Source: Bacillus sp. OV166 (lineage in GTDB: Bacteria > Bacillota > Bacilli > Bacillales > Cytobacillaceae). Taken from it: a stretch of DNA of 64,000 bases. Position numbers and translations under genes: made by a program. The notes beneath the pieces are model-generated. The model was not told the origin of the DNA. It did not search any database and was given only the letters and a program-made list of their open reading frames with translations. Position 1 is the first letter of the stretch. Each line of letters begins with the position of its first letter. The stretch is taken from positions 6,147,001 to 6,211,000 of the forward strand of contig NZ_FXWM01000001.1 of NCBI RefSeq assembly GCF_900177675.1, written 5' to 3'. Below are positions 19,861-29,834 of the stretch, in pieces.

Positions 19861-22800
19861 CTACAAAAGCTTTATGGTCTTAATTTCATATGGTTTAATT
19901 TCCAACTCAATCGGATCTTCAGATTGTTCACCAATCGGTTCTTCCATTAAATTGGTCTCCACCCATGATCGGAAGTCTTTCTGAACATTCAAAGAAACCT
20001 TTCCTCTGCGTCCCTCATACTCATGGAAACGAATAATGATACCGTCGCCATGAAAGGCTGGCTTGATGGCATCAATCCAAATATGGTCAGCATCAGTTTC
20101 GATGAAGGATGCTTCCTTTGTCCAACTGCCTTCTACAGCGGAAATAGGATCATTTAAATCCCAGGCTTTTTCCACTGTCTTCGCTTGCCGCCAATCCCCG
20201 ATATGTGGATATAACGAATAAACAAACGAATGCGCCCCCTGATCTGCTTGCGGATCCGGATGAGTAGCTGATTTTAATAGTGTTAATCGTAACGTATTTT
20301 CTTTGATGTCATAGCCATATTTGCAATCATTCAATAAACTTACCCCATAATCGGGTTCTGATAGATCGGCCCATTGATGGCCGACCGATTCAAATTTTGC
20401 CATATCCCAGCTGGTATTCCAATGTGTAGGGCGCTTGACATTGCCAAATTGAATATCATAGGTGGCCTCCGTTGTTCGAACATCGACAGGAAAGGCAGCT
20501 TTAAGCAATTTTCTTTTTTCATGCCAGTCTACATTCGTTTCAAAATCGATTCGGCGGTCATTTTTATAAAAAACAATCCGCTGAGAAATTTCAGAATGAT
20601 GATACTTCCAGATGGCATGAATAGTAAAAGTAAGTTCACCATTTTCCACTACTCCAAATCTGACTAAATCATGGATCTCCTCCATTTTCTCTTGATAGAA
20701 AATATCAATATCCCATGCCTCATGCGCAAGAGGTTTATCTTCAAAAATTTGAAGAATATTCCCCCTTTGATCGTCAGCCAGAACATGACGTTGTGCTTCC
20801 TTATCATAAATAGTCGTCATTTGGCCAAACTCATTCCACTCAACGAGATAAAACGGTGTTTCCAATTTCCTGTCAGTATAGCTAAAATTTGCTTTTATTA
20901 CTCTAGCATTTTCAATCGGTTCAAAATATAAGGTTTTTGCTCCAAACGATGGAAGTGTATCCACTTCAACGAGCCAGCCATTCTCACGTTTTTGATGGTT
21001 CAACACTGCTCCGTTACTGTTTCTCCACTCACCTGCTTCATACTCAGCAAATTGAGGAATAACCACATTTTTTAACCCTTTGAGATGGGTAGCGTTAAAT
21101 AGAACAACAGAATGTCCAGCCTGCTCGATTCCGTTATGGATCACACGAGATTCCAGCTGATTCCCGATTTGCCAAGCTTCCTCGTATTCTTCCTTGGCGT
21201 CCTCATATACTTCATGAATGGAGGAGCCCGGAATAATATCATGAAATTGATTTCTTAAGATAATTTTCCAACCACTTTTCAGCTCATCATTTCCAAGCCA
21301 ATGACCATTTTCCGAAAGCCAAGAAGATAAGAATTCCACCCTCCTATACAAAAGCTCTAATTTACGATTCATCTTTTTCATAAACGCCTGGCTTGTATAG
21401 GTTCCCCGATGATATTCTAGGTACAATTCGCCATCCCATTTATGGATGTAACTGTTTGATTCCTCAATATTTTTATGAAGCTTTTCAAAAAATTCTCCTG
21501 CCGTAGAAGTTTTCACATTCGGCATCCCTGGCAATTTGTCCAATCTTCTTCTCATTTCGAGCATATTTCGAGTGACACCACCGCCACCGTCACCATACCC
21601 ATAGGAAAGAAGCAGGTCCTTTGATAGCTCTTTATCACGATAGCCTTTCCAAGCCCCTTTAACCGTTTTCGCCGTAATAAAGCCGTTATAGGTATAGAAC
21701 CAAGAATCTGGGCCATTCCATGGTTCCGGCGTCGTAATAAAGTGGGTGAGAATCTCTGATCCATCGATTCCCTTCCAGTAAAAGGTATCATGGGGCATCC
21801 GATTATATTGATTCCAACTAATCTTCGTTGTCATCATCGTTTTTATCCCTGATTTTTGTAAGATTTGCGGAAGGGCCCAACTGTACCCAAAAACATCGGG
21901 CAGCCATAAATAATGACAGTCGACACCAAACTCCTCTTTGAAAAAGGCTTTTCCATGCAGGATTTGGCGAACAAGCGACTCACCACTTGGAATATTACAG
22001 TCAGCTTCCAGCCACATCGCGCCGCCGGTTTCCCACTTTCCTTCTGCAATTCTTGCTTTCATTTGGTCATAGATTTCCGGATAATCTGTTTTTATATAAT
22101 CATAGAGTTGTGGCTGGGTTTGCAAAAACAGGTATTCAGGGAATTGTTTCATTAAATGCAGCACAGTGGAGAACGAACGAGCAGCTTTCTCTCGCGTATT
22201 TTTTAATCTCCACAGCCAAGCTACATCAATATGGGTATGACCAACCGTATGAATCGTAATATCGGATGATGGTTGAATTGAATGGATGGCATCCATAAGG
22301 CTGGCTTCAGCTTCATAGCAGGATTCATAGAATTCCGTACTTCCGGGTTCCGTCCAATTAATTCGCTGTAAGGCATCCGCAATAACCTTTTTCAAAGTCA
22401 AAGATGCAGACTCTTCCTCATTCGTTTCCAATAACACTTCGTAAGCCGCCAAAAGGGTATAGTATAAATTATCGACTTGTTGATCAAGCCAGCCTATTTT
22501 TGCCATCTGAAGTTTAAATTCATTTTCAATCGGAAGCCCTCCCCCCTCAAGTCCAGACCAGAGCCTAAAATCTAAACTCATCGCTCCCTTAGCGACTTGT
22601 TCATCAAAGAGAACTTCTTCATGATTGGAATCGACACCTTGGTAGGGTTTGCCATTAACAAATAGTAAGGATTCAAACCCTGAATTATTGCCCCCGCCAG
22701 TCTTTCCAAATGAGAAAAGACCGACGACTGGATGGATGGTGTTTTGCAAATGACAATCAACATCGGCATGAAGCCAAATATAACGGTCGCGGCCTTTCCA

Positions 22801-22980
22801 ATAGTCGCCAATTTGCATGACGTTCTTTTCATCGTAAGCGGCTGGTGGATAAGCACCAACCGTACCATCATCTTCATGTGTATAAAATTGATGGATGGAG
22901 ACGCAATCACGATAACGGTAACTTTCAAGTTCCCTAATACGCGATTCAAATTTTCTTTCTGCTAAAAACACCGTTTTCAC
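19861..22980 (-). CDS. GH38 alpha-mannosidase, long form
   Basis: A 1039-residue cytoplasmic alpha-mannosidase without signal peptide. An N-terminal beta domain (about 1-235) precedes the GH38 catalytic domain. Zinc ligands are in the HTHIDVAWLW motif (His250, Asp252) and the nucleophile is Asp362 in LWLPDVFGYSWALPQ. C-terminal beta-sandwich domains follow. This is the long GH38 type common in Firmicutes and differs in architecture from the 898-residue GH38 at the other end of the operon, which suggests different linkage preference. The start is a GTG at 22980; the site before it is weak. It is the last gene of the minus-strand run GH38-GH125-DUF624-GH20-GH38. It should remove terminal alpha-mannose from imported high-mannose oligosaccharides. 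Confidence 0.92.
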   Translation of the reverse strand: MKTVFLAERKFESRIRELESYRYRDCVSIHQFYTHEDDGTVGAYPPAAYDEKNVMQIGDYWKGRDRYIWLHADVDCHLQNTIHPVVGLFSFGKTGGGNNSGFESLLFVNGKPYQGVDSNHEEVLFDEQVAKGAMSLDFRLWSGLEGGGLPIENEFKLQMAKIGWLDQQVDNLYYTLLAAYEVLLETNEEESASLTLKKVIADALQRINWTEPGSTEFYESCYEAEASLMDAIHSIQPSSDITIHTVGHTHIDVAWLWRLKNTREKAARSFSTVLHLMKQFPEYLFLQTQPQLYDYIKTDYPEIYDQMKARIAEGKWETGGAMWLEADCNIPSGESLVRQILHGKAFFKEEFGVDCHYLWLPDVFGYSWALPQILQKSGIKTMMTTKISWNQYNRMPHDTFYWKGIDGSEILTHFITTPEPWNGPDSWFYTYNGFITAKTVKGAWKGYRDKELSKDLLLSYGYGDGGGGVTRNMLEMRRRLDKLPGMPNVKTSTAGEFFEKLHKNIEESNSYIHKWDGELYLEYHRGTYTSQAFMKKMNRKLELLYRRVEFLSSWLSENGHWLGNDELKSGWKIILRNQFHDIIPGSSIHEVYEDAKEEYEEAWQIGNQLESRVIHNGIEQAGHSVVLFNATHLKGLKNVVIPQFAEYEAGEWRNSNGAVLNHQKRENGWLVEVDTLPSFGAKTLYFEPIENARVIKANFSYTDRKLETPFYLVEWNEFGQMTTIYDKEAQRHVLADDQRGNILQIFEDKPLAHEAWDIDIFYQEKMEEIHDLVRFGVVENGELTFTIHAIWKYHHSEISQRIVFYKNDRRIDFETNVDWHEKRKLLKAAFPVDVRTTEATYDIQFGNVKRPTHWNTSWDMAKFESVGHQWADLSEPDYGVSLLNDCKYGYDIKENTLRLTLLKSATHPDPQADQGAHSFVYSLYPHIGDWRQAKTVEKAWDLNDPISAVEGSWTKEASFIETDADHIWIDAIKPAFHGDGIIIRFHEYEGRRGKVSLNVQKDFRSWVETNLMEEPIGEQSEDPIELEIKPYEIKTIKLL

Positions 22981-23041
22981 CCCATTTGGCCATTTGAACT
23001 ATTTTTCTAGCTAAAAACATCATAGAAGGTACAATAACTGC

Positions 23042-24928
23042 TTATAGTGAAAAGTTTCCTGCGGTTACGATACGATGATAGACATTACCACCGACTAACC
23101 CGTCCACAATTTCCCATGGTCCATCATGTCGTAATCTTTTTTCCTCTAACTCTTCTAAACTAGAAACTGTTCCCTCCAGCCATTCGTTAATCCTATATTT
23201 TACCGAATCCAAGCGTGTAATGACTCCGCCATAACGAATATCAAGGACTTCCCAGCCGAATGGCTTGTTGGCTGCAAACCAAACTTTACGATGCTTTTGT
23301 CGTAAAAGGTCAACATTGGATTGGATCATTTCTAATTTAGTAAGGATCGCTTTCATTTGCTCGTAATCTTTTTTCTCATAAACTTCTTTTAGCACAAGGC
23401 CAATTTCCGCCTTCTCACTAAGGACTCTTGCCAATTGCTCATAAAAGTCAAATAGCGCTTCCCATTTTGGATTATGAGCCTTTGCTCTTTCCAATACAGA
23501 TACTAATTTTTCATAATGCTCCCCTAAAGATAGACCGCGCACATTTTCATCATATAATCCAATTAAACTATCTTGGTAGAGTAAAACTTTAGAAGTCATC
23601 GATGTATTCATGTTATTCTGCATGACTCCAGGCGTTTCATCCAATAGCTTTAGATTGATAAAATCATCAAAGTGCCCATCACCACAAAATTCAAATCGTT
23701 CCGCTACCTGGTCAATGGTCACTTCCTTATGATAGGAGTGTTCTGCGAATAATTGTAAGATTGGGAATGAAGTAGATAGCGGTGTTTCTGCGCCATTATC
23801 GCCCCACATCGTGACAAATATTTCTTTCACCCCTTCCTTTTTACAAGCAGCAATGGCGGCCTCAGTCGTCACAATCGCTTTGCCATAGTTCGGTGCGAGT
23901 CCATTCCAAGTCCATGCACCGCCTGCAAAAATTGGAGTTGATCCTAGCAATTTATGGTTCGTAATATCTTTTTCATAGATGGCCTGATCCTTACTATAGT
24001 AATTCCAATAAACGAGTTGCACATCAGGGATAGAAGCAGCCAGTTCTTTCTCGATATTGCCGTTTTCATCCTTATATTTGCTGTTTTCCGTAAACAAAGG
24101 ATAATACATATCGCTCCAAATCATTGGCTTAAGCCCTAATTTCTCCGTGATGGAAACAACCTTTTGAAGATGTCTATTCATCAAATCAATATGGTTCTCA
24201 TAGCCATTTTGTTCTAAATATTTACCTAACCCAAGCTGGAACGTCTCATCCATTCCGATATGAATCCGTTTTGTCTTAAATGGTTCTGAAGCGGCCTTGA
24301 TACAATTTTCTAAAAACTCATAGGTCTCCGGCTTATCAACCAATAAAATATCATCCGTGTCTTTAAAGGTTGAAGCATAATTCCATTTAAGTGCTTCTCG
24401 TAAGTGGCCCAAAGATTGAATACAAGGGATCATCTCAATCCCTAGTTTCTCTGCATAGTCATCACATGCTTTTAACTCCTCAAACGTATATCTTCCCCGC
24501 ATATACCCAAAATAAGGATGTTCCTTTACTTCGTATGTATCCTCTGTATAAAGCATCAATGTGTCTAATCCCATCACGGCCATTCTCTGCAAGAACTTTT
24601 CTACTTCAGCAACCGTTGGAACTGCATTTCTTGACGCATCAAGCATGACACCACTCATGTCAAACTGCGGATTCTCCGTAAAATCAAATTCACTGACTTT
24701 GTTAACCTGTTCAAGCCATAATCCTAATGCCCGAAAAAAGTGAACCGGCTTTTCAAAGGTAATTTCACCATGACCATTTTTATTCACGACCCGTATGGGG
24801 CCTTTTTGATTTTTCACATGTATGGGATAACCATCCTGTGAAAGTTGAATCGCAAAATTCTCCAATACAGCCTTTAGTCCATCTGTAACCGACGACACGT
24901 CACCCGTTAAATTTAGTTTCACGTACAT
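23042..24928 (-). CDS. GH20 beta-N-acetylhexosaminidase (GH20C-like)
   Basis: A 628-residue cytoplasmic GH20 enzyme. The catalytic Asp-Glu pair is D227-E228 in RIHIGMDETF. A short N-terminal domain (1-85) precedes the TIM barrel, and the C-terminal part is helical. The length and intracellular location match GH20C of Streptococcus pneumoniae, which also sits with GH38 and GH125 genes. It should remove terminal beta-GlcNAc or GalNAc residues from imported glycan pieces. The ATG at 24928 is very close to the AGGAGGGG site; a GTG six bases downstream has better spacing and may be the true start. It lies 61 bases upstream of the long GH38 gene. Confidence 0.9.
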   Translation of the reverse strand: MYVKLNLTGDVSSVTDGLKAVLENFAIQLSQDGYPIHVKNQKGPIRVVNKNGHGEITFEKPVHFFRALGLWLEQVNKVSEFDFTENPQFDMSGVMLDASRNAVPTVAEVEKFLQRMAVMGLDTLMLYTEDTYEVKEHPYFGYMRGRYTFEELKACDDYAEKLGIEMIPCIQSLGHLREALKWNYASTFKDTDDILLVDKPETYEFLENCIKAASEPFKTKRIHIGMDETFQLGLGKYLEQNGYENHIDLMNRHLQKVVSITEKLGLKPMIWSDMYYPLFTENSKYKDENGNIEKELAASIPDVQLVYWNYYSKDQAIYEKDITNHKLLGSTPIFAGGAWTWNGLAPNYGKAIVTTEAAIAACKKEGVKEIFVTMWGDNGAETPLSTSFPILQLFAEHSYHKEVTIDQVAERFEFCGDGHFDDFINLKLLDETPGVMQNNMNTSMTSKVLLYQDSLIGLYDENVRGLSLGEHYEKLVSVLERAKAHNPKWEALFDFYEQLARVLSEKAEIGLVLKEVYEKKDYEQMKAILTKLEMIQSNVDLLRQKHRKVWFAANKPFGWEVLDIRYGGVITRLDSVKYRINEWLEGTVSSLEELEEKRLRHDGPWEIVDGLVGGNVYHRIVTAGNFSL

Positions 24929-24967
24929 TCCCCTCCTGTTTCACTACCTTATGGTCAATCTTTTTCG

Positions 24968-25588
24968 TTAGATTAATGCGGCTCTTTTCTCTAAATGGTT
25001 AAACCGATTCAGGCAGACCCTCATCATCCAGTAGGCCGGAGCCACGGCGGAAATAAAAGGGGTTAAGCCTGGAAGCTGATTAATGAGATAGCCTATGACA
25101 AAAAATCCGGCTCCAATCCATAGCGTGGATGGTAAACTGGTCACCGCAAATAGAAAGGACTGTTTTAAATATTCCTTATTGGTAAGCTCGAAATGGACAT
25201 AAATAGCAAAGAAATAGCCAACGGATAATAGGAGCAAAAACGCTAGAAAATATAAGATCACCGATAGAAAGTTAGAAAAAACGCCTGACATCATTCCCTC
25301 AGCAATCCGGATATCGACAAAGAGGAAAAGTCCAATCCCGAAAAAAACAAAACCCAATCCATTGCTTCGCTTCCACTCTTTAAAATAAACGTTCTTAAAA
25401 GTCTTCCATACAGGTGTATCCGTGTCTTTCTTAATCCATTTCCGGACAATGGTAAAAAGGGCAACAGACGACGGGAAAAAGCCAAAAATCCCTAATCCTA
25501 GGACAGTAAAGACAATCCAGCAAAGATTCACCGAGACCACCCTCCAGATCCATTCGCAAATTCCGACCATCCAATGACCTTTTTGCAT
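24968..25588 (-). CDS. DUF624 (YesL-like) membrane protein of the glycan locus
   Basis: A 206-residue integral membrane protein with about five hydrophobic helices. The N-terminal pattern (ICEWIWRVVSVNLCWIVFT) and overall shape match DUF624/YesL, a family almost always found with LplABC-type sugar importers. Its biochemical role is not known; helping assemble or regulate the importer is a common guess. A related protein occurs in the second sugar locus at 47883-48551. It lies within the glycosidase operon between GH125 and GH20. Confidence 0.85.
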   Translation of the reverse strand: MQKGHWMVGICEWIWRVVSVNLCWIVFTVLGLGIFGFFPSSVALFTIVRKWIKKDTDTPVWKTFKNVYFKEWKRSNGLGFVFFGIGLFLFVDIRIAEGMMSGVFSNFLSVILYFLAFLLLLSVGYFFAIYVHFELTNKEYLKQSFLFAVTSLPSTLWIGAGFFVIGYLINQLPGLTPFISAVAPAYWMMRVCLNRFNHLEKRAALI

Positions 25589-25626
25589 GACGTCATCACC
25601 CTTTCCAATTCCTACTCTTATCTTTT

Positions 25627-26961
25627 CTAAACTGCTTGGTTGCTTTTGTTTTTCATTAATTGATGATAAAGCGGGCTTCCTTTAACCGCTTTCCCTGTAA
25701 GACTTAACACAAATTCACTAAACATCGTGTTCGCCCATGCAAACCAGTCCCTAGTAAATTCTTCAGGACAATCGGCATTAAAGCCTTCATGCATAAAATG
25801 GGTACCGCCATCTGTCTGTTTAAAATAAGCTAAAATTTCCTGTTTTTCTGCTTCATTTGTCGTTGTCATGCCCTGTATGGCGAGCGCAATATGCCAAATA
25901 TAATGATCGGGTGTGTGCGGGCTTCCAATTCCATTCGCATATTTTCCTTCGTAATAATAAGGATTATCCCTGCTTAAAAGGAACTGGCGTGTATTTACAT
26001 AGGTCGAATCTTCAAATGGAAGGTAGCCCAAATAGGGGGCAGCCAGTAAGCTCGGTACATTGGCATCATCCATTAAATTGACCCGCCCTTCCCCGTCTGT
26101 TTCATACACATACATATCACCATATACAGGGTGGTCAAGCTTCGCATAGTGCTCAATTCCCTTTTGAATTTCTTCACGAAGCTTCAAGCATTCCTCTTTT
26201 AAGGAAGACTGGTGGAGAACTTCCTCACATATTTCAGCCGCGTACCCTAAGATGACAACCGCAAACATATTAGCCGGTACAAGGTATCCGTAAGTGCAGG
26301 CATCATCACTCGGGCGGAAGGCGCTCCAGGTCATCCCGGTTGGGACAACACGCCCTCCTTTTCCATCGCGGATTAACGTATCTGACTGGCGAACATCTGC
26401 ACGTTCAAACCGGTAGGAGGATTGATTTTCATGATCTTGCTCTGTTCGCCATACGTGGATAATCGTTTCGATTACCTGCTGGAACGTTTCATTGAGATGG
26501 GATGTCCGTCCAGTAGACTTCCAAAACAGGTAGGCCAGCTGCACTGGATAGCACAGGGAATCAATCTCGTATTTCCGCTCCCAAATATGTGGTGTCATCT
26601 TGGTATGATCCGTTTGATGTCCCCTGCCATTTGCCGCTTCATTGAAAGCATTCGCATAAGGGTCGTGTAAGATAAACGCAAATTGCTGGCGAATGACCCC
26701 CTCGAGTAAATCAGCTACCTCTTGATCTTCTTCGGCAGCAAGTAAATAAGGTCTCACCTGTGCTGCTGAGTCTCTTAACCACATCGCAGGAATGTCTCCG
26801 GTAACCACGAATGTTTTTCCATCTTCTTGCTTTTTCATCGTTGTTTCATACGTATTTACAAAACATTGTTCAAACATACGGTGCAGCTGGTCATCACCTG
26901 GAAAGAATTCCTTAACATGATGGATGAGCTTTTGCATCGATTCTGGCAGTACTGACGTCAT
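25627..26961 (-). CDS. GH125 metal-independent exo-alpha-1,6-mannosidase
   Basis: A 444-residue cytoplasmic enzyme carrying the diagnostic GH125 N-terminal segment TGDIPAMWLRDSAAQVRPY and the SPHTPDHYIWHIALA segment near the C-terminus. The length equals that of known members (about 430). GH125 enzymes remove non-reducing alpha-1,6-linked mannose with inversion and without metal. The gene follows the shorter GH38 by 17 bases with a TAGGAG site. GH38 next to GH125 is the same pairing seen in the S. pneumoniae N-glycan locus, where both act on imported mannose-rich chains. Confidence 0.93.
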   Translation of the reverse strand: MTSVLPESMQKLIHHVKEFFPGDDQLHRMFEQCFVNTYETTMKKQEDGKTFVVTGDIPAMWLRDSAAQVRPYLLAAEEDQEVADLLEGVIRQQFAFILHDPYANAFNEAANGRGHQTDHTKMTPHIWERKYEIDSLCYPVQLAYLFWKSTGRTSHLNETFQQVIETIIHVWRTEQDHENQSSYRFERADVRQSDTLIRDGKGGRVVPTGMTWSAFRPSDDACTYGYLVPANMFAVVILGYAAEICEEVLHQSSLKEECLKLREEIQKGIEHYAKLDHPVYGDMYVYETDGEGRVNLMDDANVPSLLAAPYLGYLPFEDSTYVNTRQFLLSRDNPYYYEGKYANGIGSPHTPDHYIWHIALAIQGMTTTNEAEKQEILAYFKQTDGGTHFMHEGFNADCPEEFTRDWFAWANTMFSEFVLSLTGKAVKGSPLYHQLMKNKSNQAV

Positions 26962-26978
26962 TTTTTTCGCTCCTATCG

Positions 26979-29675
26979 TTAATGATGAAAACCAAGTGTA
27001 ATAATTTCGTGACCTTCTACTTCATATAGACTCTTTGAGTCTGTTGTTTTTTCTTCAAGAATAGTACTTTTATAGGATCGAGCATCGTCATGGATGGCAG
27101 CTTTTAGCATTTCCTTTTGTCCAGCCGGATTAAACCAGCGAACAATCACATCATCTTGCTCTTCCGCTACTCTCATCGACGACCATACAAGTCCATTTGA
27201 TTCCCAGTTTACGAACTGATGGGTTCCAGGCAATTTGCCTTGATGGATGCTTGTCTGAATAACCAGCAGCGGGACTTTGTATTGATAGGCATCCACATAT
27301 GCTTTTGAAGCAATGACATCTTTTTGATGAAGCAGCACTTGCCACTCCGCTGTTTGCAACCCTAAGCATTGGGCTTCAGGTGTCGGGAAGTATCCCCAGT
27401 CCCCAAGCTCCGCAACGGAACGAAGCACGGTTACTGCGATTGTTCCATCCTTTTGCAGGATTTCGTATTCATGGAGACCATCCGTTGCCACTGTTACCCC
27501 CATCTTGTCATCCGAGAGACTGACAAATCGCTGCTGGTGATGACAAAAGCTCGAATTTTCCCATTCCTTTTCCGGCGTATTAGGGCGAGTAACAATCTCA
27601 AAAATACTGTCAGCTTGATGTGTTTCCGTCTGCAGCCCTGTTGGGAAAAGGACACGGAGACGATGGTCTGTTGCTTGATTATTGATAAAAAGCTTAAAGG
27701 CCGGTCCTTTCATTCCTTTTTCGAGTGTCACAACGGTTCGAAGCGAAATGGCAGTCATTTCATTGGCTCTTCCTGCTTCTCTTTCCTTATGCCAAATAAG
27801 TTTATGACGTTCGATGTCAAGTCGCTCGTCCGCCGAAACTGGAATCGATAACGTGTGCTTAAACTCAAGGACTGTACGCAGGGCACTTCTTTCCACTAAG
27901 GTAAATTCCGCTGGTATCCCTTTTGTCGTGATCGCGGAATAACCCTTCGCTTCCTTGAACATGTATTCGTTCCCGACATCGCCTGTGTCTTCGTATATAC
28001 CGAGACGATAGAAGGCCTTGCCTGTTTTTTTATCCGTTACATCATACGTGCCATCTTCATGGAACAGTAAATGCACAAATTCATTTTCCATTTCCAAGTC
28101 GTTAACAGGGTCTTTTACCTGTTGTTGCACCAACGAGTGACCTTCCGGAACAAGATAATAGGTCTTGTAACCGAAGGATGGAATCTCCTCTGCATAGAAT
28201 GATAGAGTAGCCCGCTTTGCAAAAAACGGCTGGCGGAACTTGTCGTCTGGCAGATCGTAACCGAATTCGACAGTCGGGCTTACGAGTTGAAATTCGACGG
28301 TCTGACCTTGATCATCAACCAGCTTGTAGCCAGGCATTTCTTTATCCTTCAAATAGGCAGGAATTTCTTCAAAATGCATTTGTGAAAAATACACTTTTTC
28401 AAGATCGACTAATTTTGTCACTACTTCGTTTTTGTTCCATCCCGTTGTATTCATGACAACAAGCGGAATTCCCCCATCCGGTGTTTTGGATGTATCAACC
28501 GTAAGAGCAAGTTCTGCTGCTCGTTCTTGTACAAATACCTCTCCCATTTGTGAAACTCTTTCAAATCTCGTGACCATTTCACGGTGGACCTCATCGACAC
28601 TGCAGCCGCAAATACTGTCATGTGGGTGATTTTTCAAAAGGGATTTCCACATAAAGCGAATATATTCGCGCGGGTAAGTTTCGTTTGCTAAATAGCCAAA
28701 AGCCGCTAAAGGCTCCGCTATTTTTTCCAAAAGAGTTTGACAGTGGTTATTCCATTGCTTTAAGTAAATACGGGCAGAAGCCGTATTAACGAGAGTGGAC
28801 CATCCGTCTGTCCGCTGATTGCGCAATTCCCCTTCAATGACTTGCAACTTCTCTGGAAGTACCATTTTTAAAGCGTCTGTATATTCGTCAAAACTTGAAT
28901 GCTTAAATGTATAATCGGAATAAAGGGCGGAGGCGGTTTCGATTGCCTCAGGAATCGACTTTTGCAGCGGCTGGTGATCACAGCCATTCATAAACAATAA
29001 TTGATTCGTGGACGCATATTTTTCGGCATCTTGGAGCTTTTGATTCCAAAAGACTCTTGCTTCTTCTTCATCCACCGGGATTTCATTTCCGTTTGAATAC
29101 CAATTGGCAAATAAGATCCCTAAAACACTAGAGCCATCCGGCGATTTCCAAATCATCTCGGAAAAAGGAGATTCAAAGTTGGGGGTGTCTGATACCGTGT
29201 TATTAAAGCCAGTCGGTTTGACACCTCTTCCAAAGGCAGCGGTCTCAATCCCCGCTTGTTTTAAAAGCTGGGGCGCCTGCCCGTAAATACCAAATGTGTC
29301 AGGAAAATAGCCAATTTTTGATACATGTCCACCATAGGACTTCGCATCATTCATGCCAATCAGCAAGTTCCGAACATTTGCTTCAGAGCTTGTTAAAAAG
29401 GCATCCTGCAACACATACCAAGGACCAATCGTTAGTTTTTTCTCTTCAATCAATTGTTTAACCTTTTCACGGTTTTCTGGGTGAACAGCGAAATAATCCT
29501 CTAACAGAACCGTTTGTCCATCCAGATGAAACGATTGAAATTGATTTCCTTCCTGTTCAAACTCATCGATCAGATTATTCATCAGCTTGATAAAGTAATA
29601 GCGGTGTTTCTCAAAGGGTAAATACCACTCCCTGTCCCAATGGGAATGAGATATAATATGGGCTGTCTTCTTCAT
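26979..29675 (-). CDS. GH38 alpha-mannosidase, short form (MngB-like)
   Basis: An 898-residue cytoplasmic GH38 enzyme, close in length to MngB and to the streptococcal GH38. The zinc motif HSHWDREWYLPFE sits at the N-terminus (His10, His12, Asp14) and the nucleophile is Asp126 in IGYFPDTFGIYGQAPQLL. The start is the ATG at 29675, because GTAGGAGGGG lies just before it; the open frame runs 17 codons further upstream without such a site. It is the first gene of the glycosidase operon, with a cre-like site at 29712-29726. It should trim alpha-mannose (probably alpha-1,3 or alpha-1,2) from imported oligomannose. Confidence 0.93.
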   Translation of the reverse strand: MKKTAHIISHSHWDREWYLPFEKHRYYFIKLMNNLIDEFEQEGNQFQSFHLDGQTVLLEDYFAVHPENREKVKQLIEEKKLTIGPWYVLQDAFLTSSEANVRNLLIGMNDAKSYGGHVSKIGYFPDTFGIYGQAPQLLKQAGIETAAFGRGVKPTGFNNTVSDTPNFESPFSEMIWKSPDGSSVLGILFANWYSNGNEIPVDEEEARVFWNQKLQDAEKYASTNQLLFMNGCDHQPLQKSIPEAIETASALYSDYTFKHSSFDEYTDALKMVLPEKLQVIEGELRNQRTDGWSTLVNTASARIYLKQWNNHCQTLLEKIAEPLAAFGYLANETYPREYIRFMWKSLLKNHPHDSICGCSVDEVHREMVTRFERVSQMGEVFVQERAAELALTVDTSKTPDGGIPLVVMNTTGWNKNEVVTKLVDLEKVYFSQMHFEEIPAYLKDKEMPGYKLVDDQGQTVEFQLVSPTVEFGYDLPDDKFRQPFFAKRATLSFYAEEIPSFGYKTYYLVPEGHSLVQQQVKDPVNDLEMENEFVHLLFHEDGTYDVTDKKTGKAFYRLGIYEDTGDVGNEYMFKEAKGYSAITTKGIPAEFTLVERSALRTVLEFKHTLSIPVSADERLDIERHKLIWHKEREAGRANEMTAISLRTVVTLEKGMKGPAFKLFINNQATDHRLRVLFPTGLQTETHQADSIFEIVTRPNTPEKEWENSSFCHHQQRFVSLSDDKMGVTVATDGLHEYEILQKDGTIAVTVLRSVAELGDWGYFPTPEAQCLGLQTAEWQVLLHQKDVIASKAYVDAYQYKVPLLVIQTSIHQGKLPGTHQFVNWESNGLVWSSMRVAEEQDDVIVRWFNPAGQKEMLKAAIHDDARSYKSTILEEKTTDSKSLYEVEGHEIITLGFHH

Positions 29676-29711
29676 GAGACTTCCCCTCCTACACTTTTGA
29701 TTTATGTGATA

Positions 29712-29726
29712 AGTAAACGCTGTCAT
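29712..29726 (-). promoter_or_regulatory. Candidate cre site before the glycosidase operon
   Basis: On the minus strand, ATGACAGCGTTTACT fits WTGNAANCGNWNNCW with one mismatch (C for the first A). It lies 37 bases upstream of the start codon. Together with the site at 15843 it suggests CcpA control of both operons of the glycan locus. Confidence 0.5.
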
Positions 29727-29834
29727 TTATGAATGTGTACTATTACTATTAACAATAAAAGTCCAGACTTCAAGTAGCAATAGAATGGGCGTAAGTCATT
29801 TAGATATTCCAGTGGATATAAAATTATTCCATTG

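Noticed and set aside
27369..27851. 160-codon plus-strand frame opposite the shorter GH38 gene
   Set aside because: It is a shadow of a well-supported GH38 catalytic protein; no ribosome binding site.
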